Source: Diadophis punctatus similis
Lineage: Eukaryota; Chordata; Lepidosauria; Squamata; Dipsadidae
NCBI GenBank assembly: GCA_023053685.1
Contig: JALIGW010000002.1
Coordinates: forward strand, 48,050,778-48,114,777
DNA: 64,000 nucleotides
Direction of reading: 5' to 3'
The notes beneath the pieces are model-generated. The model searched no databases and was not told the DNA's origin. It worked only from the letters and a program-made list of their open reading frames with translations. A program made the position numbers and the translations under genes. Below, one piece after another: positions 34,675 to 47,694 of this stretch (positions are counted from its first letter, which is position 1; each line of letters opens with the position of its first letter).

Positions 34675-35839
34675 TCAAAGGCAGAAAACAAACTGCAGAA
34701 ATAGTAACAAAACTTCCTTTCTAGGATGCCTTCTTCAATAAAGCCACTAGGAAATATTACTCTGGAATTTGTTTTTCCTTTAAATTTCTCTACCAAGTGA
34801 ATCCTTTTTTCCCCTTTACATTCATTTACATTCTTTAAATTTTCTTTAGATTCATCTTGCTGATGATATTGCTTCATGGTTTTATCTTTCCAACCCTGCT
34901 TTCTGCTCTAAGTCTCCTCTGTCACAAACATACAAAAGATTCATTAAAGATGTAGTGATGAGCCTTATGAGAGGACAGGACAAAAATGGAAACTTGGATC
35001 AATGGAAGAAAAAACAGAAGGATAAAATGCCTAAAATATTGATTGCTGTACCTTAAACAATCAAACTATAAATGGTATCAGATCACAGTCATAATGGCAA
35101 AACTTCAAATGTGAGAAACAGGAAGTTTCTTAATAACAATTCTACAAAAACTTAAGAGAAAGATGGTTTTCAGTCACGCACAATAGACAATGTATCTTGC
35201 TGTGACTTTGAAAATAAGTTTGATTTAAGCTCCAATATTTCTATGATTACGCTCGTAGTGTAAGTTTATGGCTGAAATTTTAATAGTGTAGCAATATAAT
35301 ATTATAAGCAGACAAAATATAAGGCCTTAGTTACTTTTTCTATTACTATACACTTGTAAAATGATTATAACACTGGTCCATTAATCTACTTCTGTTCTTG
35401 ATTGTTCATGTTCTGATAACTATTTTTGCCTATGATTAAAGCATTTTTATTTCATTTCTTACATGATGGGGTTTATTGCTTTTGCATGTATAAAGAAGAT
35501 TTACTTGAATCAGGAAACATTTTGGCCATTTGTTTAAAATGCTGTATTTTAAACCATGGAGGTTTTAATCCAGAAACAAAGAAAATAATCTGTCCAAAAC
35601 TAATCCTTGAGAAGCTCGCTGAAATCAATGAAAGAGCTTTAAGGATGTATGATTGAATCATGTGTATTATTTGTCAGTGCATTACTTTTCCCTAGCGATT
35701 TTATTTACTTATTAGAACACTGTGCTAATTAACTATTACAAGTTATCAAACAATCTATGTATTTGTTACACTTAACAATTTTACTACTAATTTATTTTCT
35801 GTCAATATGGTGCAATGTTTTGTTAGCTGTGATATACAG
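34675..35839. other. No recognised feature
   Basis: About 1.2 kb of AT-rich DNA between two MITEs, with only short frames. Confidence 0.4.
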
Positions 35840-35847
35840 CTACTAAG

Positions 35848-36256
35848 CAGGGGCAGGTTGCTCACTTACCTCGCTGCCGGAGCCATGCGCGCACATCTCC
35901 ACGCTTTGGGGTGCACGCACTCGCTATGCACCCCATGCGCAGAAGCAAAATCGTGCCAAAATCTTGCGAGGGGACGCGCGCGCGAGAGAGATTTCGGCGC
36001 GATTTTGCTTCCATGCATGCACAGAGGCGAAATCTTACCAAAATCTCATGCGCACATGCGTCCCCTTGTGAGATTTTGGCACGATTTTGCTTCCGTACAT
36101 GCGCAGAAGCAAAATCGCCCCAAAATCACCGAAAATCAGTGGAAAAAATGGCGACGCGCCGGGTGGACCGGCAGAGAGGGCTCTGGAGCGGTTGCAGAAT
36201 CCACCGCTCCCTACCGGAACTGCGTACCGGGCAGCTCTGGCAGGAACCCACCTCTG
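35848..36256. mobile_element. hAT-type MITE, family A
   Basis: 409 bp; starts CAGGGGCAGGTTGCT, ends GGAACCCACCTCTG. Exact 8-bp duplication 'ctactaag' at 35840-35847 and 36257-36264. The interior repeats the motif 'gcgcagaagcaaaatcg' and its reverse several times (about 35935-36120), an internal expansion. Confidence 0.92.
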
Positions 36257-36349
36257 CTACTAAGAGAATCTTACAATTTAGAACAAAATCTGATTCTGAT
36301 TTGAATTGAGATAGATTTTTATAAGGATCCATTCAGGGTCAGTTACCGA

Positions 36350-36508
36350 GACCAGAGATTTAGTTTTCCAAGCTTTCAGACTCCTGCTGGATCCCATCCT
36401 CAAGGAACTTCTCTCCAGGAGAGTGTATGACCCACTCTGCTAGTGAGAAGCTCCCTGAGGATGGGCTCCAGCACAAATCTGAAAGCTCAAAAGATAAAAC
36501 CTCTGGTC
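36350..36508. repeat. Foldback repeat, 69-bp arms
   Basis: Arms 36350-36418 and 36440-36508 are inverted copies, 54 of 69 positions matching, with a 21-base spacer. Well-conserved parts include 'agctttcag' and 'cccatcctca'. Confidence 0.85.
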
Positions 36509-36807
36509 CTGGTGACCAACCCAGATTAGATCCTGCAACATTATCCTGGGACACATATATTCAGCTTCATTTGTGATACAATTTTATAATTTGAATTTAA
36601 CCGGATGCTCCAGGTTTCTCACAAAAGTCATATTCTGCTGCACTGAAAATAACTAAATTTCCAGGATTTTTGGCTTTTGTTTACATAAAATTGGATTTTT
36701 TTGGATTGGAAAATTGGATCATCATGAAGTATGTCCTGATAACAAACACATATTTACAGTTGGTTCACCAATGATCTTTGCTGCCTATGTGTGATATTTT
36801 AAGATCA

Positions 36808-36933
36808 GAAGCCAATTCGGGAGTTGGGCGGCTTATATGAATGAATGAATGAATGAATGAATGAATGAATGAATGAATGAATGAATGAATGAATGAATGA
36901 ATGAATGAATAAATAAATAAATAAACAAACAAA

Positions 36934-36968
<35 letters not shown>

Positions 36969-36970
36969 AT
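36808..36970 (+). mobile_element. L2-type LINE 3' end with (TGAA)n/(AAAT)n tail
   Basis: 'ttcgggagttgggcggctta' is the L2-type terminal motif. It runs into about 70 bp of TGAA and then about 60 bp of AAAT, which gives the long Phe-Ile-His-Ser frames on the other strand. Confidence 0.65.
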
Positions 36971-37480
36971 TTACTGACCCCTCGCATCCTGGACATAAAT
37001 TGCTTCAACTCCTACCCTCAAAATGTAGCTATAGAGCACTGCACACCAAGACAACTAGACACAAGAACAGTTTTTTCCCGAACGCCATCACTCTGCTAAA
37101 CAAATAATTCCCTCACCACTGTCAAGCTATTCACTAGGCTGCATTACTATTACTATTAGTTTTTCTCATCGTTCCTATCACCCATCTCCTCCCACTTATG
37201 ACTGTATGACTGTAACTTATTGCTTGTATCCTTACTATTTATATTAATATTGATTGTTTCCTGATTGCTTATTTGAATCCTATGACAATCATTAAGTGTT
37301 GTACCTCATGATTCTTGACAAATGTATCTTTTCTTTTATATACACTGAGAGCATATGCACCAAAGACAAATTCCTTGTGTGTCCAATCACACTTGGCCAA
37401 TAAAGAATTCTATTCTATTCTATTCTATTCTATTCTATTCTATTCTATTCTATTCTATTCTATTCTATTCTATTCTATTC
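36971..37480 (+). mobile_element. Rex1-like (CR1-group) LINE 3' end seeding (ATTCT)n
   Basis: The start encodes, through frame breaks, a C-terminal piece like '..LLQLLPS..YRALHTKTTRHKNSFFPNAITLLNK', the end of Rex1/Babar-type RT ORFs. A 3' UTR of about 300 bp follows, ending 'cttggccaataaagaattct', then about 73 bp of ATTCT. The same type of C-terminus occurs at 43020-43535. Confidence 0.65.
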
Positions 37481-37481
37481 A

Positions 37482-37564
<83 letters not shown>

Positions 37565-37565
37565 A
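37481..37565. repeat. (AAAT)n microsatellite
   Basis: About 85 bp, directly after the ATTCT array. Confidence 0.95.
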
Positions 37566-37666
37566 TTCTTATCCAGCAAAAGATAGATAAAATTCTAGCT
37601 GTTCTTCATTTTTCCCCTTTTCTTTTAAAAGGTGAGCCTACATGTTTTACTCTACTAGTAGTAGCC

Positions 37667-37732
37667 ATGTTTAGGGGGTGGTGCTCATCACCATTTCTGT
37701 AGGCCATTGAGCCAGCGCTTTCCAAAGCCAGC
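37667..37732 (-). mobile_element. Fragment of SINE-C
   Basis: 'agggggtggtgctcatcacc' to 'gagccagcgctttccaaag' matches the middle of the SINE at 42019-42373. Confidence 0.6.
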
Positions 37733-37825
37733 CTTTCTTTTAGTCAGGTTAAAAATCAACAATAACATTTTTCTTTTTGTGTTTTGGTCTGTGACTATAA
37801 ATTGAATAAATTTGGTTTTCTTTGA

Positions 37826-38059
37826 TCTTTGGTCTCAATTCAGGGAGGCAGTGGATGTAATGTGCCGATGCCTGGACGATGTCAGGATCTGGATGGGGAG
37901 GAACAGGCTCAAGCTTAACCCCGACAAGACTGAGTGGCTCTGGATATTGCCCCCTAAGGACTATGTCGACTGTCCCTTCTTGGTTCTTGGGGGAGAAAAA
38001 TTAACTCCCTCGGAACGCTGCCCTGAGTCCTCAGGGAGTAGGGCAGCATATAAAAATAA

Positions 38060-38107
<48 letters not shown>

Positions 38108-38191
38108 GAATAAATGAATAAATAAATAAATAATAAATGAATGAATGAATGAATGAATGAATGAATGAATGAATGAATGAATGAATGAATA
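37826..38191 (+). mobile_element. L2-type LINE, internally deleted, with (AAAT)/(GAAT) tail
   Basis: 37850-37995 encodes 'CLDDVRIWMGRNRLKLNPDKTEWL', the segment after the RT catalytic motif in L2-type LINEs. The sequence then jumps to the terminal 'gccctgagtcctcagggagt' of the 3' UTR and about 135 bp of AAAT and GAAT repeats. The missing C-terminal RT portion shows an internal deletion. Confidence 0.75.
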
Positions 38192-40268
38192 AATCTTAAT
38201 CCATTGGTCAATTCATACTGGATTCAGGGCCTCGTGTTCTATACATGGAAATAGAGAATTTGTAATGTTTGTATCAAAATGCATAATGTGAAGTATATTT
38301 TCCATTTTGTTGACCATGGGCCAATGTTAATTACGGTCTTCACTTCATCTTACATTGATACATTGAAGTACATTGCTCTACTAGGAAAAAAAGCAAAAAG
38401 AAATATGCACCTTAATAAAAAGATATAAATGCAGAAGTCTTAAGCACATAATCCAGCCAAGTTGTCCATAAATTGTCCATAAACATATTGAATAAATATG
38501 CCAGGTGATCTTTAATGATATTTTAATAGGAGCTATGACATGACAAGTTTACTGGATTTTATAGCTACTGTTATGGCTGATCAAGAATTAAATGATCTAA
38601 TTCGCTTTTTAGGATAAGGAAGATAAATTGTCTTCTTAAGAATTTTTCTTTGCTTTTTCTAGACCTTAGATATTAGAGAATGCTAATACACTAATTATGT
38701 CTTAGGAAATGAAAGCCCTGTAATAATAGTTAAAGAAATCTTACTCTAATTCAGGTTTTTCTATGGAAACCAATAATGAAAAGTGCATTTTTCATACCAA
38801 TTGAATTCTTCTTTTGTTTCCTATTTTTAAAAGTTTTTTTGGGGGATAAAAGTCAAGATGCAAATCAATAAATGCAAACTAACTAACAAATTTAATTTTA
38901 TTTATAATACACCCACAACAACGATTAATCAAGAACCAAGAAGTAGATAGCAGTTAAAAGAATAAAAGAATAATTTTAAAATAATATAATATATATAATA
39001 TAATATATAAAAATAATAATATTAGAATAAAATAAAAATAGATACCATAATATATTTATAGTCATAATGAAATTAATACTGTAAGATTATAATGGCCTAA
39101 ATCTGCTAACCATACTAATACAAACCCCAATAAAACAGTCTAACTGCTGATAAAATATAATATTAGACTGCTGGAATAGAAAATCATTGGGGAAAATTCC
39201 GTAGATTATGTGAAAAGACTGTAAAACAGTTGTCATAGTGAAAACATAATAAGAATGTATGCATTTATTCAGAAACATTCTAAGCTGATGCCTACTCCTG
39301 CCGAAAATCTATTCTTCATTTGGCTTCATGGTATCTTCATAGAAACAAAATGGGATGCAACATTAAAGTCTCTTTGCTCCCATTTTATTCTGTGCTTTGA
39401 AATCATAGCTCTTGCAGTAGGCTAAAGACAGCTTTTTGGTGCAGCTTTTTGGAGGATTAATAAAAACATGTAACTTGTAACATTCATGTAGAAAACCAGG
39501 AAAAATGTTCTTTTTTTAACGTAATAGCTCTAATTAGTTCTTCACAAAAGAGAGAAAAGCAACAGACAGATTCCATGTCCTACATTTCAAGTTATTATGG
39601 TGAATCATGTTTTAATTAAAATTCTACATTTTCATGAGCCAATCGCTTTAGAAATGGCAGTCAAAAATTTCCTTTGGAGGAAAGTCAGAATTCTGAGGGA
39701 CAAACTGGAGAGGAAGGCAGAAATATGTTAGGCTAAGGTTGACTGATGATTTCAAAGACTTGTGTGGGAATATATGCATATACAGTAAGATTATGCACTG
39801 GGATCTTTGATAACATTACAGTGGGAATTTCTGAATCATAAAACTAAATAGATTTATGGCATAGATAACTGCATTGTATGCTTTATTTTGGTTTGGCTAC
39901 AGATTATAAATCTTTGTCCATTTATGAAATAATCCATTTATGGTATATCTACTACATTTTAAAAACAAGTCCCAGGACCTTTATCCCCAAACCATACCAA
40001 ACCTCACTAATTAATTCAAGCTTCCTCCATCCCATGGAATATAGCTGTGTTTAATGAATAATTTGGTAGCTGGAATAATCTCACTATTTTACTTTAGCAG
40101 GGAGCACTGTGTGAGGAAATCCGAAATCCTTTTTTAAATAGGTGTAACTAAAGTAGCTTCAGATTTAAGATAAAATTGGCAAAGAACTTCCTGGGATGCT
40201 CTCTTATTTCAGCTGCTCTCAGTTGGCTTACCCAATTGCCAAATTTACAGTCTGCTGGGGAGTCCAGT
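38192..40268. other. Long stretch without recognised repeats
   Basis: About 2 kb of AT-rich DNA; AT/ATA-rich patch at 38976-39050. No exon or repeat terminus is supported. Confidence 0.4.
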
Positions 40269-40287
40269 AAGCATCTAAGACAGCAGA

Positions 40288-40399
<112 letters not shown>

Positions 40400-41025
40400 G
40401 GTTTTCTTATATGCCGCCCAACTCCCGAGGCAAGAGAGAAATACAAGAATAACCAACAATAAATTGCTAAAACCAAATATAAAAATTAAAAATACAGCAT
40501 TAAAATCATCAGACATACCCGGGGGAGAGCTTGGCTGGAATTAGGCTCTACCCCCTGCCTGCAGGAAAAGCCATGTCTTTACGGCTTTTCGGAAGGCCAG
40601 CAGGGTGGGGATGGTTCGGGTCTCTGGGGGAAGTTGGTTCCAGAGCGCGGGGCCCGCCACAGAGAAGGCCCTCCCCCTGGGGCCTGCCAGCCGGCATTGC
40701 TTGGCTGACGGGACCTGGAGGAGGCCAACTCTGTGGGCCCTAACCGGTCGGAGGGAAGTATGAGGCAGAATGCGGTCCCGGAGATAGCCTGGTCCTAAGC
40801 CATGAAGGGCTTTAAAGATGATGATCAACACCTTGAATTGGACCCGGAGACCTATGGGCAACCAATGCAGCTGGCGGAGTATAGGTGTCACGTGGGTGTA
40901 CCTTGGCACACCCACCACAGCACGCGCAGCCGCATTTTGCACCAACTGAAGTCTCCGGATACTCTTCAAGGGTATCAAGTCAAGGGTATCAGATCCTGGA
41001 CAAGAGAAATTCTAGCCCCTTGACA
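40400..41025 (-). mobile_element. L2-type LINE, 5'-truncated, with open C-terminal frame
   Basis: The minus-strand frame 40978-40541 (145 codons) is open and encodes the RT C-terminus of L2-type LINEs: 'LQLVQNAAARAVVGVPRY', 'ILRQLHWLPI', 'FKALHGLGPGYLRD', 'RAFSVAGPALWNQLPP', 'FRKAVKTWLF'. The 3' UTR has the 'ggagttgggcggcatat' end and a (TTTA)n tail. The coding part is relatively well preserved but lacks the RT core, so it is a dead fragment. 43676-44280 is a sister copy. Confidence 0.85.
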
Positions 41026-41132
41026 TTTTTTTTCACTGAATGTTATTAAATCAATAGTTATGTAGTTGTGTACTAATGTAGTGTTTCAATACCCATTAGG
41101 ACTTTAAGTAATGAAAAGGCAGTGATGTAGGC

Positions 41133-41265
41133 CACGGGTGCAAACTCAATCGCATCACGTAATGTCACATCACGTATTGTGACCTTTTTTGCTTTTGTGG
41201 AGCCGGGGTGGGAATGATCTACCTATGATGCATCTGCCCCGCGAGCCACCAGTTTGACACTTCTG
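41133..41265. mobile_element. Short hAT-like MITE, third type
   Basis: 133 bp; left end CACGGGTGCAAAC, right end GTTTGACACTTCTG, an imperfect inverted repeat. Flanks 'atgtaggc' (41125-41132) and 'atgtaggt' (41266-41273) match at 7 of 8. Diverged, so less certain than the other copies. Confidence 0.6.
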
Positions 41266-41273
41266 ATGTAGGT

Positions 41274-42006
41274 TTTTATTTACTATTTGTTTCTAAACTC
41301 TTGGTTTTGTTTTATTTTAAATCATTGATACTGTATGGCCTACATTGAACCAGAACATCCGACAATAAACTATTTCTTGTCCTGTCAGTGCTACAGCCAC
41401 AATATTTTCTGAAGTCAAATGTTTTCAATTTCTACTCAGCATCCATCCATCAACAGCCTACTAGGTTGCCAGTAAATCCCAATGCTTCAGCTGTCAAAAT
41501 GTTTTGTTAAAAATATATTAAACACCTGCCAGAAAGCATTAGGAAGGTAAAATAATTTTACCACAAATATTTTTGGAAGCAGATCTTGAGAGTTTCACTC
41601 AGGGAAAGCTTTAGCAAGACAAGCATTAGGTACAGCAGTCCAGCATTTCTTATATTATTCGTATGACAATGTTACATGTCATGTAAGCATTCCAGAACAG
41701 AAGTAAAGGAGAAGGAAAGTCTTGTGTAAGAACACCTTTTTAAAGGTTAGAAAAAAAGTGGAGCAGAATCTTCAACCTTACTTCATTAACATGTTTATTA
41801 ACAAAAAAATAAGATCAGTTCCCCAATCCTTCATGGATTTTTTGAGAGAATGAGAAACATTACTTAACTTTGTTTGAATATGCAGTGCATAATAGGTGCA
41901 TCAGACTTTAAATAAATACACAAAGTCAGATGCTTTACCATTTATGCTATTATCTCTAGGAATTTCTAGTTTTTCAAGTATTTTGTAACCTGTTTGTTTT
42001 GAACCA
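41274..42006. other. No recognised feature
   Basis: AT-rich and unremarkable. Confidence 0.4.
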
Positions 42007-42018
42007 CTGGAACAAATA

Positions 42019-42373
42019 AAGGTAAAGTTTCCCCTCGCACATACGTGCTAGTCATTCTCAACTCTAGGGGGCGGTGCTCATCTCCGTTTCAAAGCCGAAG
42101 AGCCAGCGCTATCCAAAGACATCTCCGTGGTCATGTGGCCAGCATGACTAAACGCCAAAGGCGCATGGAACGCTGTTACCTTCCCACTAAAGGTAGTCCC
42201 TATTTTTCTACTTGCATTTTTTTTACATGCTTTCAAACTGCTATGTTGGCAGAAGCTGGAACAAGTAACAGGAGCTCACCCCATTATGCGACACTAGGGA
42301 TTTGAACCGCTGAACTGCCGACCTTTTGATCGACAAGATCAGCGTATTAGCCACTGAGCCACCGCATCCCATT
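42019..42373 (-). mobile_element. SINE-C, full-length, with 12-bp target duplication
   Basis: Flanked by exact 'ctggaacaaata' at 42007-42018 and 42374-42385. On the minus strand it begins with a tRNA-like head ('ggtggctcagtggctaatac', B box near 'ggttcaaatcc') and has a long body with 'gggggcggtgctcatctccg' near its end. A widespread squamate SINE type. Confidence 0.85.
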
Positions 42374-42523
42374 CTGGAACAAATACAAAATACAAAAATT
42401 TACCTACTAATGTGGGCATGAGAATTGAGTGGATTTATGTGAATCCATGATTCCTAGTAGAGTAGGTAGGTATTTTTCTTGGCAAACATTTACTAGGTCA
42501 TGGAGTTGTATACTTATTATATT

Positions 42524-42675
42524 TATTTAACAGTAACAGAGTTGGAAGGGACCTTGGAGGTCATCTAGTCCAACCCCCTGCTCACGCAGGAGACCTGTAC
42601 TATGGATTCGAACCGCCGAACTGCCGACCTTTCTGATCGACAAGCTCAGTGTCTTAGCCACTGAGCCACCTAGTC
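42524..42675 (-). mobile_element. Short SINE with tRNA-like head and LINE-like tail
   Basis: On the minus strand the head ('ggtggctcagtggctaagac', then 'ggttcgaatcc') is the same as in SINE-C. The tail 'ggggttggactagatgacct' with 'ccttccaactctgtta' is the 3' end of a CR1/L3-like LINE (compare 25960-26040). Such shared tails let a SINE use the LINE machinery. Confidence 0.7.
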
Positions 42676-43019
42676 TTATTAATATTGTAATGAAGAATAT
42701 CTGTGGGCTGGCTTGTGCAGTTTCCCTTTACTTTGGATATCTAAATAACTAAGAACAACAAAAAAGGGAACTCCTAGATATGATTCATATTCTGGTAGGT
42801 AAGACTATAGATGTGTATTTTCTTTGAAAATCCAGATACATTTGACAGTAGTTGATCTTGTCCCTGATAATTCTTATTAAATTAGAGGTTCCATATGCAT
42901 TGAAGAATGGCTGTTCGGTTGCGGTTTGGAATGGACATAACAATAGAAATTAACTTTTAGCATATTCTGTGAATGTTTATTAAGAATGTTTATGAAGTAT
43001 TACTGACACCATTATAGGC

Positions 43020-43535
43020 TTATATATCAAATGAATGTTTATAGTGTCCTGACATATGGTATTCTAGCATGGCATGGAAACAGCTTTGCAGCAGACAAAA
43101 AAGCTCTACAGACAATAATTACAACTGTCCAGAATATCATTGGGCTCCAGCTACCAGCCCTGGACGATATCTCTGCATCTTGCTGTTCTGGAAGTTGCAC
43201 AATATTCTCAGAGACTCTTCTCATCCTGCTTGCAATCTTTTTGAACTGTTGCCTTCTGGCAGAAGATACAGAACAATCAAAACTCGGACCACACACTTTC
43301 TGAATAGTTTTTATCCTAGAGCTATAATTGCACTTAAAAATGAATTGAAGGGTCACCATCAGTGAGCTGTTGGATAGTATTACTTGGTCTTTTGTATGGA
43401 TGTTTGAGTGGTTCAGGGTGGGAATTCGTGGCGGGTGGGGATTGCTATGTGTGTTGGGACTGGTCTTGAAGTGTTATGTGAATTTCGTTGTATGGGTGTA
43501 CTGTGTATATACGTACAGTGACAATAAATTATTAT
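43020..43535 (+). mobile_element. Rex1-like LINE 3' fragment, frameshifted
   Basis: Two frames encode consecutive parts of one RT C-terminus: 43031-43165 ('VLTYGILAWHGNS..ADKKALQTII'), then 43170-43362 ('LHNILRDSSHPACNLFELLP', 'RTTHFLNSFYPRAI'). The frame changes near 43160. The 3' UTR ends 'acagtgacaataaattatta', which continues into simple repeats. Confidence 0.7.
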
Positions 43536-43564
43536 TATTGTTATTGTTATTGTTGTTGTTGTTG

Positions 43565-43567
43565 TAT

Positions 43568-43658
<91 letters not shown>

Positions 43659-43675
43659 TTATTTATTTATTTATA
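43565..43675. repeat. (TTTA)n tail of an L2-type LINE
   Basis: About 111 bp; tail of the minus-strand L2 to its right, abutting the Rex1-like 3' end and its TTG repeats. Confidence 0.95.
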
Positions 43676-45351
<1,676 letters not shown>

Positions 45352-45837
45352 ATGTTCAGCCTTAATTGAGGTCCATATGCAGAGCCACACTGGGCAAGTT
45401 TAAAAAGAAACACTCGTTTTTGTTTCCTAGCAACAGTTTAATTCACAAGACCCCTGGGAACTGATATTTTCCATTTTTAATGTTCTAAGTCTTGTTATTA
45501 GTGTGATAAAGAAGCAATGAAAAGATTCTTAATATTATTTCCAGCTTCTGCTTTAACACAGAAACTGTTCTGAGTTCAAGGAGTGGGCTTTCCAGAGATC
45601 TTAGGATTCTCCAACTCATATTCACTTCAAATAAACTTAATGCCAAGTTTCCAACCAGTGGGGTGGAAGTGGTATAAAGGGTAATTTTCTCCCTGTCTCC
45701 CGAGACACTAACTGGAACAATATTAAAACTTTAGTTATGACAAGAGGACACTTTTTCTTCTTGCACTAGAATAACAATTATAGAGATACACATGCAGTAT
45801 CATGCAGTAGAAATATAACTTTAAATGATAAATAAAC
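45352..45837. other. No recognised feature
   Basis: A short frame next to the array ('FKLAQCGSAYGPQLRLN' on the minus strand) may be more of a repeat, but it is not identified. Confidence 0.35.
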
Positions 45838-45845
45838 CACTGACC

Positions 45846-46160
45846 CAGTGGTGAAATCCATTTTTTTACTACCCATTCTGTGGGTGTGGCTTGGTGGGCG
45901 TGGCAGGGGAAGGATACTGCAAAATCTCCATTCCCACCCCACTCCAGGGGAAGGATACTGCAAAATCCCCATTCCCTCCCCACTCCTGGGGGAAGGATAT
46001 TGCAAAATCTCCATTCCCACCCCACTCTGGGGCCAGCCAGAGGTGGTATTTGCTGGTTCTCCGAACTACTCAAAATTTCCGCTACCGGTTCTCCGAACTA
46101 CTCAAAATTTCCGCTACCGGTTCTCCAGAACCTGTCAGAACCTGCTGGATTTCACCCCTG
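45846..46160. mobile_element. hAT-type MITE, family A relative
   Basis: 315 bp; starts CAGTGGTGAAATCCA, ends TGGATTTCACCCCTG. Exact 8-bp duplication 'cactgacc' at 45838-45845 and 46161-46168. Contains about three tandem copies of a 40-bp unit ('ggggaaggatactgcaaaat') and a repeated 35-bp 'ccgaactactcaaaatttcc' unit. Confidence 0.92.
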
Positions 46161-46168
46161 CACTGACC

Positions 46169-46836
46169 GTATTGGCAAGACCCATGGCTTTCTCTGGGTC
46201 TTGTAAGTAGGTTTGCTCAGAGCCAACACTTATACAGTATAGGTAGAGGAATCTCCTTAAAGCACAGTATGCATTTTAACAAACCAGTGCTACTAACAGC
46301 CTCTTATGGAAAAAGCCCATAGCAACAGTTGCTTCTGTAAAATCTTCATGTAGCAGATTATCTGTTCTGGTTGTAGGACCCCTACTCCTGGATTAGCCTT
46401 CTTCAAACTGCTTCATCTAAATCTGGTCTGCTTGTCCTCTGATCAGCTTCCCAAATCTCTGGTGATTTCCATGCTGTGTTGCTGAAAACTTCGCAGCCCC
46501 CAAGACGTCCTGCTCTCCTTTCCAGCTGCCGGAAGTAGGCAACCTGTGGCAGAGAGAAAATCCCCATATTTTCCCCCTTTTACCTGTTGTTTACCCACAA
46601 GTAGTCTGTCTCTATTGCTTTAAAGTTTTGCTTTTCATTCCCTTTATCTCTTTAGGTTGTCCCTTTTTAGACTAAGCTTTTCCTCTTCTTTCTCCTTGTT
46701 CACAGTCATTGATTTCTGGTAAAACTATTACTCTAGTCCTTTCTCCCTTGTGCAGGCGGTTATCTTGTATCTACAACTTTTTATATCTTTGCTGGCTCTT
46801 AATTTTCTTTCTGGCTTCTGTAGTCTTTCTGACTGT
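46169..46836. other. No recognised feature
   Basis: Pyrimidine-rich on the plus strand from about 46560 to 46830, otherwise unremarkable. Confidence 0.4.
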
Positions 46837-47095
46837 CTTGTCTAGACAACTCCCTCCCCTCTAGAGGTCCCCAATTCTGGTTTCCTTACTGACTCCAAGC
46901 TGTCTGCCAGCTGCTACTTTATCACATCCCTTAATCGCTACCTTGGTCTCCATTTCCATGGATCTTATTTTCTCTGCTTCTAGTTTTCTTAACTGATTTC
47001 TTCCAATTTTGTACCTGGAAAAAGGGAGTCAGTCAGAAGTCAGTAAGGAAATCAGATTTGGGGACCTCTAGAGAGGAGGGAGTTGTCTAGACAAG
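46837..47095. repeat. Long inverted repeat, 58-bp arms
   Basis: 46837-46894 and 47038-47095 are inverted copies with 3 mismatches, separated by 143 bp. Arms contain 'tctagaggtcccc' and 'cttgtctagacaactccctc'. No flanking target duplication is seen. Confidence 0.9.
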
Positions 47096-47680
47096 AAACT
47101 CAAAAATTTGAGAAAAGCCAGGGAAAAAAAAGTAGTCAGAATTCAAGCATCACTTCCTAATTCATCTGGAAGTTTCTTTCCAGTTTTCATTATATTCACT
47201 AGCTTCTATGTTCTAATCAAGCAGGGGATGGCATGTCATTTTATGTTTGTTTTATTCGAGAAGAAAAATTAGTCTACTGCTTCACTGTTTATGAATATTT
47301 TATTATTCTACTATTTGAATATATTTATAAACCTTAGTTGTTCTATAAAATTTTAATACTTTATTTTTATGTTTTCTTTTTAAAATGTGGACATTGGCCA
47401 CAAATAAACTGGTAAAGAAATAATAAAAATCCAATCTATAGAAATCTGATCTGTCATAAATGAACAGAATGGCACCACTGCTTTAGAAATTATCTTGAAA
47501 CACTATCCAAACCAGATAAGTTTCATTTATTTTTTTCAGTGTCTTATTATGGCTTATTTGAGCAAAAATAGTAAGATACAATTAAACCATGAATTTCAAC
47601 CCACAAACCTGATAATTCAAGAGACAAACAATAGATCCTGTGCAATTACAGGATCTATAGACAAAAACAGATTATAAATT
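47096..47680. other. No recognised feature
   Basis: AT-rich. Confidence 0.4.
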
Positions 47681-47694
47681 CAGTGCCTGATTCT

